Shown: positions 1 through 11,305 of the stretch, in pieces
Layout of the letters: each line of letters begins with the position of its first letter
How positions within the stretch are numbered: the stretch's first letter is position 1
Assembly: GCA_015680685.1 (NCBI GenBank)
Contig: MNCI01037805.1
Span: forward strand, 130,263 to 194,262
Direction: 5' to 3'
From: Gnetum montanum
Taxonomy: Eukaryota > Streptophyta > Gnetopsida > Gnetales > Gnetaceae
Length of the DNA: 64,000 bases
The notes under the pieces: generated by a model
Databases searched by the model: none
What the model saw: the letters and a program-made list of their open reading frames with translations, nothing else
What the model was told of the DNA's origin: nothing
Made by a program: the position numbers and the translations under genes

Positions 1-404
1 TCGCGATGAGTAACCGATTCCTTAACTAGCCGTACACACCCGTAGATGCTCGTAGTTAAGTCGTACTCACACCGCACTATGAAAGCAATAAATAACATTA
101 AATAAATAACAAATAAATAAACTAAGTGAATGCTGCAATGATGAAGTAATCTCGATCTTTATTGCCGGTCATGTGCGTGTCCAAGTACGGCACACTCGAA
201 TAAAGACACCGTACGATTACATTCACCACACTGCGGGCAGACACGGGAAAAATTCTAACTCTGGAGGGATCAAACTACCAGAGCTTCGCTACTCTAATAC
301 TGGGATCCCCAAATGAGGGAGAGCCGCCTCTTATTTATAGACATGGCGGCAAACTGCAATATCGCGTACGCAATATCGCGGCCTACGCAAACCGTGTCAC
401 ATCA
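1..404 (-). repeat. Minus-strand gypsy-type LTR (solo or end of an element)
   Basis: Read on the minus strand, this piece starts with TGATGTGACAC at 404 and runs to an ACTCATC-like end at about position 1, the same 3' end used by the other gypsy LTRs in the window. It has a TATA box, GATATYGCG-like palindromes upstream of it, and an AATAAA-rich stretch near 120-230. It interrupts the 5' LTR of G1, whose homology to its 3' LTR resumes at 405. The window starts at its far end, so I cannot tell whether it is a solo LTR or one end of an element. Confidence 0.7.
331..339 (-). promoter_or_regulatory. LTR TATA box (minus strand)
   Basis: TATAAATAA on the minus strand in the LTR at 1-404. Equivalent boxes occur in the other gypsy LTRs at 9098-9105, 31111-31118, 38999-39006 and 62382-62389, so this is the likely core promoter of the family. 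Confidence 0.6.
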
Positions 405-763
405 GTAACCCAGCAACATTATACATGTTTAGGATGTACACAAAAAGTGGGATTGGATACTTATGTTAGGATAGTTATTAATTAGCAATTAGATTGGTTA
501 AATTGGTTCATAATTTGAGTTTCAACTTATTGTTAATTGTAGATGAATAAAATATAAAATAATAAAAATCGTGTGCCTTAATTACACTTAACCATACAAC
601 TAAGCTCCAAAAGTGTAGTTAGGAAGACAACAATCATCACAGTTAGATATCATGTCCTAGAACTATTATACTTAGGAACTTAAGGTCAGCAAAATTCAAC
701 TGGATCGTGCATGAATGCTTGTGATTCATATGGTTGGCCATAGGGGTATCTCGCTACTCATCA
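405..763 (+). repeat. G1 5' LTR remnant
   Basis: From GTAACCC at 405 to CTACTCATCA at 754-763, this matches 9533-9857 of the 3' LTR, including shared blocks such as ATACTTATGTTAGGATAG and the ends CTACTCATCA and CACTCATCA. The 5' half is missing because another LTR lies at 1-404. Confidence 0.8.
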
Positions 764-782
764 TTGGTACTATTGCTAGGGA
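764..782 (+). other. G1 primer-binding site, tRNA-Asp type
   Basis: It starts one base after the LTR end. TGGTACTATTGCTAGGGA (765-782) matches the canonical plant tRNA-Asp complement TGGCGCCGTTGCCGGGGA at 12 of 18 positions; all six differences are C-to-T or G-to-A transitions. Confidence 0.7.
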
Positions 783-926
783 CCTTTTCTTTGTTACATG
801 CACTATCTAGGACTTAGTGAAAAATTATTTAAAATCATTGAAACAAACCCTAAAGTCATATCATACATCAAAATAACTATAACAACTATAAGAAAGCACA
901 TTACATTTCTTGTCTTCTAATACAAG

Positions 927-3240
927 ATGTCTTCTTCTCATAGGAGTGATTCTCTACCCATCTGATGGAGTAAATCAATAGGTGCCCCAACAATGTAGAG
1001 TGGTATATGCTCATCCTAATGACTATGTACCCAATTTCACCTTCGTCCTACACCAAGATGAACTACTACGGTGGCGAGACATGAAGGGCAACATTGTGTT
1101 GCCACCTGATCAATCCATTCCTACAATGCTCCAACAAAATCTTATGTTGTTGGGAATCCAAGGGCTTCATGCTAAATATGTTGTGTAGGATTGTAATGCC
1201 AAGGATTATCATCCCACTAATGCACAACAATTGAAAGATCAACAGTTAAGGCAACACTATGAGTCTATGAAGGGGAAGTGGTCCCATGATTTCCCATTCC
1301 TAATGTGCCAAAAATATGATATAGAACCCCCAATATGGGGGTTTTCCCTACAAAGAAACTTCTCCCTTTGACTTCAGTGAAGGAGTTCAAAACCAGAATT
1401 TGTAATCCACAATCCATAATCCTAGTTCTAACAAGAATAGTTCCCATGAAAAAGGGGGATCAAAGGAGGAGAGTCATGGCAAGGATGTGGGCAAGTAGCA
1501 TGATCATGATTGTGGCTGTGACCACCAAAGAGGGGATAGTAGGTACTATGATGATGTTAGTCCTTCTTCCTCTTCACCTTCATTGTCATCTTCTTCCTCT
1601 TCTAGCTCTAAACACAACCACAAGAGATGCGATCATGATGGAGGTGACTAATGGTACCAAGATGATCGTAGGGACTGTCAAGCAAGTCAAGATCTGAGGC
1701 ATAGGCATTCAAGAAAGGCTTGTTGTTGTGATCAAAGGGATAGTAGAGGGCATCATAGGCACCAAAATCATGGCGACAATGAGCCTTTGCTCATCACCTG
1801 AAGCATGCTAAACATTGTTGAAGCAATGAGAATTCCTACAAGGCGCATAAAAGATAGCCAAATCAAGAGGCTAGACATGACCAATACCCTCAAATTCTAA
1901 AGGGCATATAACTCAAAGCCATAGAACCATATTCAGGTCTTTCACAATGCATGTGCCTTGCAAAACATAGAAAATGACTAGAAAAAGCTTAAGTTATTTT
2001 CCAAGACACTCGTCAAAGAAGTAAAAAGTTGGTACTGGTCCTTAGAACATGAATCCAACAAACAATGGAGTACAATGCTTGAACTATTCAATGAAAAATA
2101 TTAGACATACTCCCAAGTGTCCAACTTAAGGAGGTAGATCCAAGGATGGAAACAAGAGACACATGAACCCTTGGACATAGCCATGGGTCGATACTATTCT
2201 CTATTACACAAATGTCCTAGTCATGGTTATTTTCAACAAGAGAAACTTTGCCATATCATAGATGGACTTTAGACAAAAATTAGGAGAACTCTTGGAGTCT
2301 ATGCCCAAGGGTGATTGTCAGAGTTAAGAGTGCATCAGGTCCAATGACTAATCAAGTAGGTAGCAAAAGAAGAAGGAGAGTTGAATAAATACAAAAGTGT
2401 AAAAGAATACAACTAAGATCTTTCCATTCGCAAGAAGGAGGTCTGATTTTGTGACAATGAAGAGGAATCATCACTTAATAAGGTGGTGAATCAAAAAACC
2501 TTATCGATTCAAAAATTTACCTCTTAAATTTCAGCTAAGGTAGATCAATTGTGAAACTCTATGGATAGCAGAATTTAAACTATTCTAAAAATTGTTGAAG
2601 AGTCTAAAAAACAAAGTAGTGATCATGACCATAGGAGGTGAAAGGAAGTTGAATGTGCCAATCAAAGGGGTAACAGTAAGATTGATGTAGTAGAGGAAGT
2701 TGTGGAAACTGAATCAGATGATGATGGTGGGTGTGACATTTGCCAATATGAACATCCTAAGGTATGTTACCTCATTGTGTCACACATACAGGAGTTTAGG
2801 GTATATGCTCTGAATCCACAACTAGTGAAAAGACAAACACCCAAAAGATTACCTTATCCTCAAGGCAATCCTAGGCAGTTCCATCAACAACAACAATATT
2901 ATCCAAGTGGAACTTCACCATAACTGTACAAGTAGTATCAATAGTGGCAACACCCATAGTCATGGGCACTACCACTGCTAAGGCAATAGTACCCTAATAG
3001 ATAACTAGATTCATATGGGTATTATGTTTAGCAACCCTTGTCTCCACATGACTCTTCCAGTCATGTTTCTCCTTTCCAACAACACTACTACCCTTCCAAA
3101 TACTATAGGACTCATTCTCCACATTCCAAGAGGGATACCACATTCTATCCTTATCCTCTTATTCTTGCACATATTTCTTCACCCTCAACATAACTACTAC
3201 CTATTCCATCCATGCAGGGTGAACTTCTAGCCCAACCATA
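927..3240 (+). pseudogene. G1 gag remnant
   Basis: The likely start ATGTCTTCTTCTCA at 927 matches the gag start of G2 at 32023. The region 982-1188 carries a leader also seen in G5 (VVYAHPNDY, NIVLPP), followed by a serine- and basic-rich stretch near 1560-1790. The capsid-like core at 1930-2400 aligns to residues 210-370 of the intact G2 gag (for example [11 protein letters not shown] and HEPLD). Near 2702-2923 there is an acidic GCDIC motif and a ProGln-rich tail. Several stops, many at sites where the G2 copy has Gln, Arg or Trp codons, and several frame changes disrupt it. Confidence 0.75.
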
Positions 3241-3454
3241 GCAACGCAATGCTACTAAAGCCATCAATCTACAACTAGTTCATCAACCGAGTGGGTCAAA
3301 GCCTCATGCTTGAAAAGGGCTATTCTTTTGACTCCATAGCCCTACTAAGCCCTCACAGACTCAGGTAGCTAGCCATCCTACTCCTACCTCATCCTCTACA
3401 AATCATTCTATCGAGAACCCTTCAAACTGAATACCACCCAGAATTCATACTATT

Positions 3455-3830
3455 ATGCTCACTCATGTCATATCTGATTGGATCCAAGCTAGCAACCTTC
3501 CTAGGAAATTAGCTGATCATAGGAGTCATCTTATCTATTTACAAATTACTAGGAATGAACCATGTAAAGCTCTTCTTGATTCAGGTTTCAGCGTGAACTT
3601 GATTTATCATGAGATGTATACCACCTAGAACCTGCTATCTCTTAAGAAGAGCAATATTCGATTAGAATTAGCAAGCTAGTCCATTACTATTCCATTGGAA
3701 CTGGTAGAAGACATTATGACCACTATCTATGGGTGGTCTTATCTTGCTGATTTCCTAGTAATCAAGGTTAAGGACTATAAAGGAACTTCCCAATCATTAT
3801 GGAAAGGGTATGACTAAGCACTGTTGATGT
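3455..3830 (+). pseudogene. G1 aspartic protease remnant
   Basis: The frame across 3566-3604 reads ALLDSGFSVNLI, matching the catalytic Asp-Ser/Thr-Gly flap region of retropepsins; the second residue is Ser, common in plant Ty3/gypsy proteases. It lies between gag and RT as expected. Stops occur at about 3630 and 3674. In the family this enzyme cuts the Gag-Pol polyprotein; this copy is broken. Confidence 0.65.
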
Positions 3831-4439
3831 AAGAATGGACATTAGAGATCTTTCCCTGAAGATATCTAAGAAAAATGCATTTGAAAAGATCGAGAAGAAG
3901 CGAGTTCCATGCATCGCATAAAATGATACATGGTGTAATTGCATCCAGAAACTCTGGTCCATGAAACGAGCATCTATTTTGGCATGTAGATAGTGTGCAC
4001 ATAAAGAAAATATTCAAAAGTGCCTATATGCAGTAGCCACAAAACAAGAGGGCACCTAGTGGTTGACCGCTAATCCTAAAAGCAACATAATGTGCATGGA
4101 ATCTATTGAGAGCCTAACGTGCCCTTATGTCATAGGCAAGGATGACCTAGAGCAAGTTCATCACCAACTCTCTAATAATGCAAATGATGATAACTATTGG
4201 GGAGAGTTGGAAATTCCTAAAAATTTTAAGAGCCTCTTAAGTTAAAAACTCTACCTATTGGCATGGAATGCATTCTTGAAACATGGGAGGTTAGTAATAA
4301 TCAATGCAAATCTTGCTCTAGAACAAAAAAACAATGTTGTTGAATGTGGTTGACAAATGGTCAACAACCTTTGCTTGGTCATATCCTAAACTCACAGGGA
4401 TTGATCCTAGGATATGCCAGCATTATATCTACACTAATC

Positions 4440-5240
4440 TAGCCATGAAGCCAAAGAGGTAGCTACAACGATGGTTGAACCCCAAATTGAAGTAGATCAT
4501 TAAATAAGAAATTGAACAACTCCTCAAGATGGGGTTTATTTATCCCATTGTGGATAGTGAGTGGGTTAGTTCAATCATGATTGTGCCAAAGAAAGGTGGA
4601 AAGTGGTAGGCTGCATTGATTTTTGGCTGTTGAACATGGCAACATTCAAAGATCATTTTCCATTGTCATTCATTGATGAGGTGTTGGACACCATATCTGG
4701 GCATTGTTATTATAGTTTTCTAGATGGTTATAGTGGCTATAATCAAATCCAAATCACGCTAGAGGATCAATCCAAAGCAACATTTACAAGTTCCTGAGGG
4801 ACTTTCACGTATTGAAAGATGTTATTTGGCCTATGTAATGCCCCTACTACATTTCAACACCTAGTCTTAAGTATTTTTCAGCAAAAGATTGGTATGGAAG
4901 TCTTCATGATGACTTCTCCACCTATGGAGCTACATTTGAGCAAGCCCCGGATAGTCTTAAGCAAGTGCTCAAAAGATGTGTGGAGACTAATATTTAGCTT
5001 AATTGGCAAAAGAGCTATTTGATGGTCTAGGAGGGCATTGTATTGGGACACAGAATCTCACAAGCAGGCATTGAGGTCGACCTCAAAAAGATAAGGATCA
5101 TCCAAGGAATCACTTGCCAACCAAAAATTGTAAAAGATGTCTAGTTATTCCATAGATACACTAGCTACTATCGACAATTCATAGAGAATTTCTCTAAGAT
5201 CATGAAACCATTAGTCAAGCTAACAAAGAAAGATGCTTCC
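4440..5240 (+). pseudogene. G1 reverse transcriptase remnant
   Basis: RT signatures appear in order across several frames: VPKKGGKW near 4590, a CIDFWLLN block at 4613-4635, DHFPLSFIDEVLD near 4653-4690, YSFLDGYSGYNQI at 4711-4750 and FGLCNAPTTFQ at 4826-4860. At the catalytic Asp-Asp site (4904-4913) the frame shifts by one base, so the motif is split between two frames. Other stops (for example 4797) are present. The order and spacing match Ty3/gypsy RT. Confidence 0.85.
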
Positions 5241-5329
5241 TTCATCTAAACCAAGGAATGCGAAAATGCATTTCAAAGTCTTAAGCAAAAGCTCATAGAG
5301 ACTCCAATTCTACAAGCACCTACCTAGTC

Positions 5330-5640
5330 CAAACCATTCCATATAATGACATATGCATCTAATTACACATTGGGAGTTGTGCTTAAATAATTGGATGATA
5401 AGAAACATCCATATTACATCCACTATGTAAGCCGAAGCATTGTGGGTACATAGCTAAACTATACCATCACAAGAAAAGAATTGATGGCAATGGTGTTTAC
5501 TTTAGAGAAGTTTAGGCACTATGTTCTTAAATACAAAGTGTTTGTGCACACGAATCACAATGCAATTCACTTCCTAATGAATAAGCCAACAGTGAGCCCT
5601 TATGTCAATGGTTGCTAGTGATCTTGTAGAAATTCGATCT
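5330..5640 (+). pseudogene. G1 RNase H remnant
   Basis: After RT the frames give TYASNYTLGVVL, then YTITRKELMAMVFTLEKFR and FVHTNHNAIHFL, which are the conserved blocks of plant gypsy RNase H (first Asp strand, catalytic Glu helix, and the Thr-Asp strand, where Asp is now Asn). Stops interrupt it. Confidence 0.75.
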
Positions 5641-5959
5641 TACAATGGTAGATTGAAAGGAAACTGAAAATGTGATCGCTGACCACTTGTCTCGATTGCA
5701 ATGGGACAACAAAGAGGAGGAAAGCCCATTGTCTAATCAATTTCTTGATGAACTCCTCTTTGCTGGAGCTATAACTGAATAATTGTCCACTAGGCCTAAA
5801 TGGTACCATGGCATTCTCACTTATCCTCTCACTCAAGAGATGCCACAAGAGTTGGACCACCAAAAGAAACAACAATTTCTTTACTAGGTGAAACACTCCA
5901 TGGAGATCAATGGGCACCTCTACAAGGTGTGCGTCTATGGCTTGATTCATTAGTGTGTC

Positions 5960-7060
5960 CTTGATGCTGATCAATTATGTGTTCTCCAAGATGCTCATGA
6001 GGGTCCTTGTAGGGGCCACTATGCTGGGAGATGCATAACCTTTAAAATCCTAATGGCAGGGTATTATTGGCCAACACTTTTCAGGGATGCTCACCAAGTT
6101 GTCCACTCTTGTGAACACTACCACTGAGATGGTGGAATGACTACTCGAATGGAGGAGCCTCAATAGTGGATTCCACTACTAAAATCCTTTGACATCTAGG
6201 GCATTGACTTCATGGATCCCATCACGTCCATGTTAAATGGAAATGTGTACATCATAGTTGTTGTTGACTATTGTACAAAATGGACAAAAGCAATAGCCAC
6301 CATCGACTGTACAACTTCTACTACTACTCAATTTGTACAACAAAATGTTGTAAACAAGTGCAGTATGCCATGTGCATTAATTTGTAATAAGGGAACCTTT
6401 TAGAAGCTCATGCAACGCTTAGGGGTTGAGCATAAATTAACAACACTTTATCATCCCCGAGCCAATGGTTAAGCTAAGGTTACAAATAGGAAAATCACTA
6501 AGATCTTAATGAGAACAATTAGTAAATATAGGAGAGACTAGAGCATAAAACTCAATGACACCCTTTGAGCCTACAACTCAACATGGAAACTCCCTATAGC
6601 CTATTCTCCCTATGAGCTGATGTATGGAAAATTACCAACTCTACCTATTCAATCCAAGCTCCTTACATTGTCAACAACCTGTGAACTTGACCTTGACTTA
6701 AGTCTAGCACAAAAAGAAATATTAATGAATATCAACCTGCTAGATGAGAATCAATTAGTGGTCCTATCATTTGACAAGTTGCACAAGGCATTTAATAAAA
6801 AATGCCATGATCTTGGAATTAGGAAAGTCAAATTTCAACCAGGAGATAAGGTTCTCTACTGGAACCCCACACACATACCTAAATGAACTAAGTTCTGAAC
6901 ATTGTGGGAAGGGCCTTATATCATTTACAAAACTTTTCCTTCTAGGGCCATGTTGATCTACAAACCTAAGAGCTTGAACAAGAAACAACTGGTTAACATG
7001 CAACAAATCAAACCTTTCCATGAGCTTAAGCAAGCTAGTGCAATATACGCTTCATTGGAT
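5960..7060 (+). pseudogene. G1 integrase remnant
   Basis: A His-His-Cys-Cys zinc-binding region is recognisable at 5990-6125 (DAHEGPCRGHYAG, then HSCEHYH with the last Cys changed). The core has GIDFMDP at about 6200 with its catalytic Asp, but the second Asp is Asn (ICNKGTF, near 6386) and the catalytic Glu is Lys (codon 6476-6478). The C-terminal part at 6620-6886 (YELMYGKLPTLP, FQPGDKVLYWN) and 6902-7060 (WEGPYIIYKTFPS) is well preserved. No chromodomain follows. The copy is inactive. Confidence 0.8.
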
Positions 7061-8999
7061 GGATGGCCATGCTCAATCTTTAGGATCTCCTATTTTCAAC
7101 ATAGTCGTGGGGGAGATGGCCATCCATTATAAGGGACCCCTCAGTTCTTCATCCTTTTGTTTTACAACTTGTTATTTTTACAACTTTTTATTTTACGCCT
7201 TCTTTATCTTACACCTTTTTGTTTTTACGTTTTATTTTTCTTAAATATTTTATAATTTATTGTATATTTTTCTTTATTTTGGTATGATATTCTTATTGTA
7301 TTTTAATAATAACATGCCTTATTGCCAACTCACTATAGTGTGGTTTATTTGATGTGGACATGTGTTAACTGGTTATTTGATTGTTGGTATCTAGATTTTA
7401 GCTTTGAATTTTGTTACTGATAACTAGGATATGGTTTCTTTTTCATGAAATAGGCAATGAATCCATGACATCCACCCATCCACAAACTCTATGGTTTTCT
7501 TTGTTTTGGAAGTATGAGTCCCTTTTTCATTAATAAAACTTTAATGGACTTGTGACCTTGGTAGTTTCCAAACTTGGAAAGGATTCAAAGGTTTGAATAG
7601 GGTGTGACTTCAAAGGGACTCAGTACTCTTTGTGCCTTTCTACTTACTTGGGTGCATGTGTGATTTCGTGGATTTCTTACTGTTCCATGTCGACCAATAA
7701 CAAAAAGTTGAATAAGTCTTTGCATGGTGTGGTTCCCATTACAAAAAACAAAATGATGAAAATTCAAAGCACACCCCTTAGACAAAATAAATGGGCTACA
7801 ATTACTAGTTATGGGACTAGAAAGACATGTTATCCATGCTTGAAGGTCCCCTGTAAGTAAGGCCCTTTCTCACTTCCTGCTTCTTTTTTCTTCTTAAAAT
7901 AAGAAATGGTGGTTGTTTTGTGGGAGTAGTCTTGTGTCTCAAGGGGGTGGACTGGTCTTACAGTGATGATGCAAAGTTACTAAAAGCAGCTGGTTTTGGT
8001 CTGGACTAAGGATGGATCTTCTTAAGACATTTAAACACAAATCCACAAGGGTCTTCTTATGACCTTAATTGAGAACTTTATTCCACTTTCTCTCTCATCC
8101 ATCTATGCTTTCCAAGCCTCACCTCACTACCAGTGTTCATGTTCTTGTTCGATGTCTTGGTTTGATGTGTTGAAATTCTTAGGTAGTTTCTTCCTAGTTT
8201 TTGTACTTAACTTTCCGTAACCATTAATCATCCATGGGGCCCATAGACTCCTTGGTTTGAGGATATGCAAGGGCAACATGGGGCATGTGCTTGCTTTAGG
8301 AAGGACTCACTTGCATACCTTTTGGTTGGATTAGTTAAGTTCTTTATCCTTAAACATTCTCACAATCAAATCCTTTTGCATGTCCCATTAATGACATCCA
8401 ATTGTGTGCATCATCACAACGTTTTTCAATGAAATCCTCTTTTTCTTATTGTTAAACTCTTTAACCCTCTTTAAGTATTTCATTGCATTTGGGCTCTTCA
8501 AAATTTAGTAATGGACCACTTATCCATTTCACCCTATTTTTCAGTCTTCCCACTAGCACTGTTAAGGGAATCAATCCACCTTAATCACAACCTAGCCAAG
8601 TGTAACTACTGACGAGACAAGGTACCTAAAAGTTATATGTTACACATTGCACACTAATTCATGATTTTGTTGTGATTACATTGGGAAGCATGGACTGGAA
8701 GTAGGACTATCTTCACCAAAGAATAAGTAGAAACACCATGTGATGAGAACCCTTCATGATCATTAAATCTTCTTCCTTGCTCTTCAACTGCCAGAGGATG
8801 TCAGTTTTGACCAGGGTGTTTAATTCTATTGTCATGAACACCTAATTTGTAAAAGATTGTAAATATGTACACTTGGGCACTTAGAGTCTATCTATTTCAT
8901 TTGAGTCAATGTGCATATTAGTCAATAATCCCATACATATCCAATATTTTTGTAAGGGACTTGTTCCTCCTTTTGTTCACTCGAGGACAATTTTTTATT
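7061..8999 (+). other. G1 post-pol region with blocks shared with G2
   Basis: No convincing protein is seen in these 1.9 kb. Blocks match the equivalent part of G2: the PPT-like site (7102-7113), a T-rich stretch (7140-7260), a conserved block at 7718-7860 (G2 35075-35245) and a block at about 8255-8325 (G2 37755-37825). Insertions and deletions between the copies are not in multiples of three, so a conserved RNA or regulatory sequence fits better than an env-like gene. Confidence 0.6.
7102..7113 (+). other. G1 internal polypurine-tract-like site
   Basis: TAGTCGTGGGGG directly after pol is identical to 9000-9011, the polypurine tract at the 3' LTR. Confidence 0.5.
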
Positions 9000-9013
9000 T
9001 AGTCGTGGGGGTA
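9000..9013 (+). other. G1 3' polypurine tract
   Basis: TAGTCGTGGGGGTA directly before the TG start of the 3' LTR at 9014. This is the expected primer site for plus-strand DNA synthesis. Confidence 0.7.
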
Positions 9014-9857
9014 TGAACAACCGTATTTTATCTGGCTCCAATATCAAGGTCTAAGAAATGATGTCGGGTATTCGATATCATGGGATGTGTGCCAGCTTAT
9101 AAATATAGCACTTGGGCACACGATTTGGGCATAAACTTTGTCATAGCATAGCAAAGCTCTTGCAGTTTCTTTTCTCCAGAGTTGGAATATTTTCCAAAGT
9201 GCTCGTAGCAGAAGTTATTGAGTGTATGGATTTTTATCCGAGCACTATTGTACCTAAGCACAGTAGTGTGTGCAGCAATAAAGACGAGCTCTCTGATCAA
9301 ACCTTGCAACACCTTGGCCAGACTAATTATTNCTCTGATCAAACCTTGCAACACCTTGGCCAGACTAATTATTTTATTTATGCATGTAATGTTTGGCATA
9401 ATTTCCTTTAATGCTTCAAAGTAATTAAGCTAAATTTAGCTAGCTAGATTAAATAGCAATCAATTAAGCACATAAGTACGACCACTTCGAGCATGCGCAT
9501 GACACTTGGTAATCCCAACAATGATTAATGTTTGGTAACCCAACAACATTATATGTGTTTAGGATCTGCATGGAAAGTGGGATTAGATACTTATGTTAGG
9601 ATAGTTAGTTATTAATTAGTAATTAGATTAGTTAAATTGGTTCATAAATTGAGTTTCAACTTGTTGTTAATTGTAGACAAATAAAATATAAAATAATAAA
9701 AATCATGTGCCTCAATTACACTTAACCATATAACTAAACTTCACAAGTGTAGTTGGGAAGACAACAATCATCACGATTAGATCTCACATCTTGGAACTAA
9801 TGTACTTAGATCTCACAATTCGTATGGTTGGGTGTAGGGGTACCTTGTCACTCATCA
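9014..9857 (+). repeat. G1 3' LTR
   Basis: Starts TGAACAACCG after the polypurine tract and ends CACTCATCA at 9857. It has a TATA box at 9098-9105 and the same ordered blocks as the LTRs of G2 and G5. The copy contains a 41-bp duplication around a single N at 9332 that looks like an assembly join. AAGAT (9858-9862) would be the right target-site copy, but the left one is gone. Confidence 0.8.
9291..9373. other. Unresolved assembly join: 41-bp perfect duplication around one N
   Basis: 9291-9331 and 9333-9373 are identical and are separated by a single N at 9332. This is what two overlapping contig ends joined by a one-base gap look like, so the duplication is probably not biological. Confidence 0.8.
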
Positions 9858-10890
9858 AAGATTAAGACTTAAAAAAATAAAAAAAATAAAAATAAATGCA
9901 TCATGCGTAATCTTTTATTATTTATTTGTATTTTCTCTTTAGCATATTAGACATATTATACACATTCTACTAGGTAGTACTAAGTTATAAACTTCTATAA
10001 ATCTTGGGGTGTACCTATGTTTCAATTATTTCAGGTTCCAACACCTCCCACAAAATAAATACGGTGGTAGTATGCAAAATATTCCAACTGATAATTTTCC
10101 CTTACAATAAAAATGAACCCTAGACTCTTAATAACAATATTAGCTAAGTGATCAATTGAATTCTATGAAACCATTGTTACACATTATAATAATATTAAGG
10201 GCAAAAAACAATAAAATTTTATGGGTAAGGAAATGCACTAAATAAGTTAAATTTGTTGTGAAGGAAACAAAATAAATAAGTTAGAGGTGTTAGCCCCCCA
10301 AAAATTATAATAATTCAAAAATTAAGAGTGCATCAAATCATTAATACAGAAGATGTAGTTTAAAGAAAAAACCTAATGGTTTTGGAATATCTTTTTTTAA
10401 GCTTTTATCCTTATAACCAATCTTGAAAAACCTCCCATATGAGGTAGGAAAAAGATTAGGTCTTGCCTTTGTTCAAAAGCATCTCCATGTGTTTTCACTT
10501 CTTGCTAAAGTTTTATTGTAGATAGAAAAAGAAAACTCTCTCTAAAGAAAAATGAATGTCAAATTGAAAAAAGACACAAATTGCAATAGAGGTTGATACC
10601 TTTTCAAACTTAGTCTACAAAAAATGAAAGAAATTAATATTGTAATAAAAAATTAATTGTGTAGCCATTACTTAATGTTTTCAAAATTGAAGTGGTAATT
10701 GAAAAGCAATTTCTTGAAGAATCTAATATTTAACTCATGAAGAAATATTGTAATCATGTTCTTGCTATTGGAAAATAACTACACAATGAAAATTCCAAAT
10801 AGAATAGAAAAAAAAGTTTGTAAGAAATGCCTAATATAACTTCTACAAATTTTGTAAGAATGGTAAAAAATACCTAATACTACTTTTGCA
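9858..10890. other. AT-rich spacer with a SINE tail fragment
   Basis: No coding potential is seen. At about 9985-10046 a block (GTGTACCTATGTTTCA then AGGTTCCAA) matches the 3' part of the SINE at 10891-11055, so it is probably a truncated copy. The rest is A/T-rich and unassigned. Confidence 0.5.
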
Positions 10891-11055
10891 ATGAGGTGTT
10901 AACCTATTGGTATGAAACTTAATTTGGAAGCTTCAAGTCATGGGTTTGATTCCATTGGGCAATGTTGAGTTATATAAAGTTCAAATTGGACTATGTATCT
11001 TGGTGTGTACCTATGTTTCACTTATTTTAGGTTCCAATACATACACACACCTGTC
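10891..11055 (+). repeat. tRNA-derived SINE, family A, copy 1
   Basis: The 5' part resembles a tRNA: an A-box-like GTTAACCTATTGG and a B-box-like GGTTTGATTCC about 45 bases further on, as in polymerase III promoters. It continues with GTTGAGTTATA and a tail ending in AGGTTCCAA. Related copies lie at about 11185-11305 (opposite strand), 14808, 47300-47500 and 49905-50100. Confidence 0.6.
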
Positions 11056-11184
11056 CCTTCCTCATCCACCTTAAATTTTTGTAAGAAAGGTAAATTCTAA
11101 TCTTTTTACAGGCATATACAGGTATAGTAGTGTTGGGTATGTTGGAACTTTTAAACCTTTTTGTTAACAATATTTACCTCCAAA

Positions 11185-11305
11185 ACATATAGTCAAGTTA
11201 GAACTTTATAACTCAACATTACCCACCAAAATTGAACGCATGACTTAGGACTTCCAAATCAAGAGTGCTACCATTAGGTAGACACTTCGTTGTAGTGCTT
11301 ATGAT
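11185..11305 (-). repeat. tRNA-derived SINE, family A, copy 2 (inverted)
   Basis: The minus strand reads TCTACCTAATGGTAGCAC, then a degraded B-box (GCGTTCAATTT) and AATGTTGAGTTATAAAGTTC, paralleling copy 1. It lies about 130 bp from copy 1 in the opposite orientation, so a transcript across both could fold back. Confidence 0.6.

Larger units (their letters stand above)
405..9857 (+). mobile_element. G1: degenerate full-length Ty3/gypsy element (Athila/Tat-like)
   Basis: A plus-strand LTR retrotransposon with a truncated 5' LTR (405-763), a tRNA-Asp-type primer-binding site (764-782), gag from 927, protease, reverse transcriptase, RNase H and integrase remnants in that order, a long post-pol region, a polypurine tract and a 3' LTR (9014-9857). 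The tRNA-Asp primer and the long post-pol region fit the Athila/Tat side of plant Ty3/gypsy elements; no chromodomain is visible after the integrase. Every coding domain has stops or frameshifts, so the element cannot move on its own. The 5' LTR start was displaced by the LTR at 1-404. Confidence 0.85.

Noticed and set aside
7020-7244. Env-like or extra ORF after pol in G1
   Set aside because: The apparent hydrophobic protein comes from T-rich sequence; the equivalent G2 sequence does not conserve the frame.
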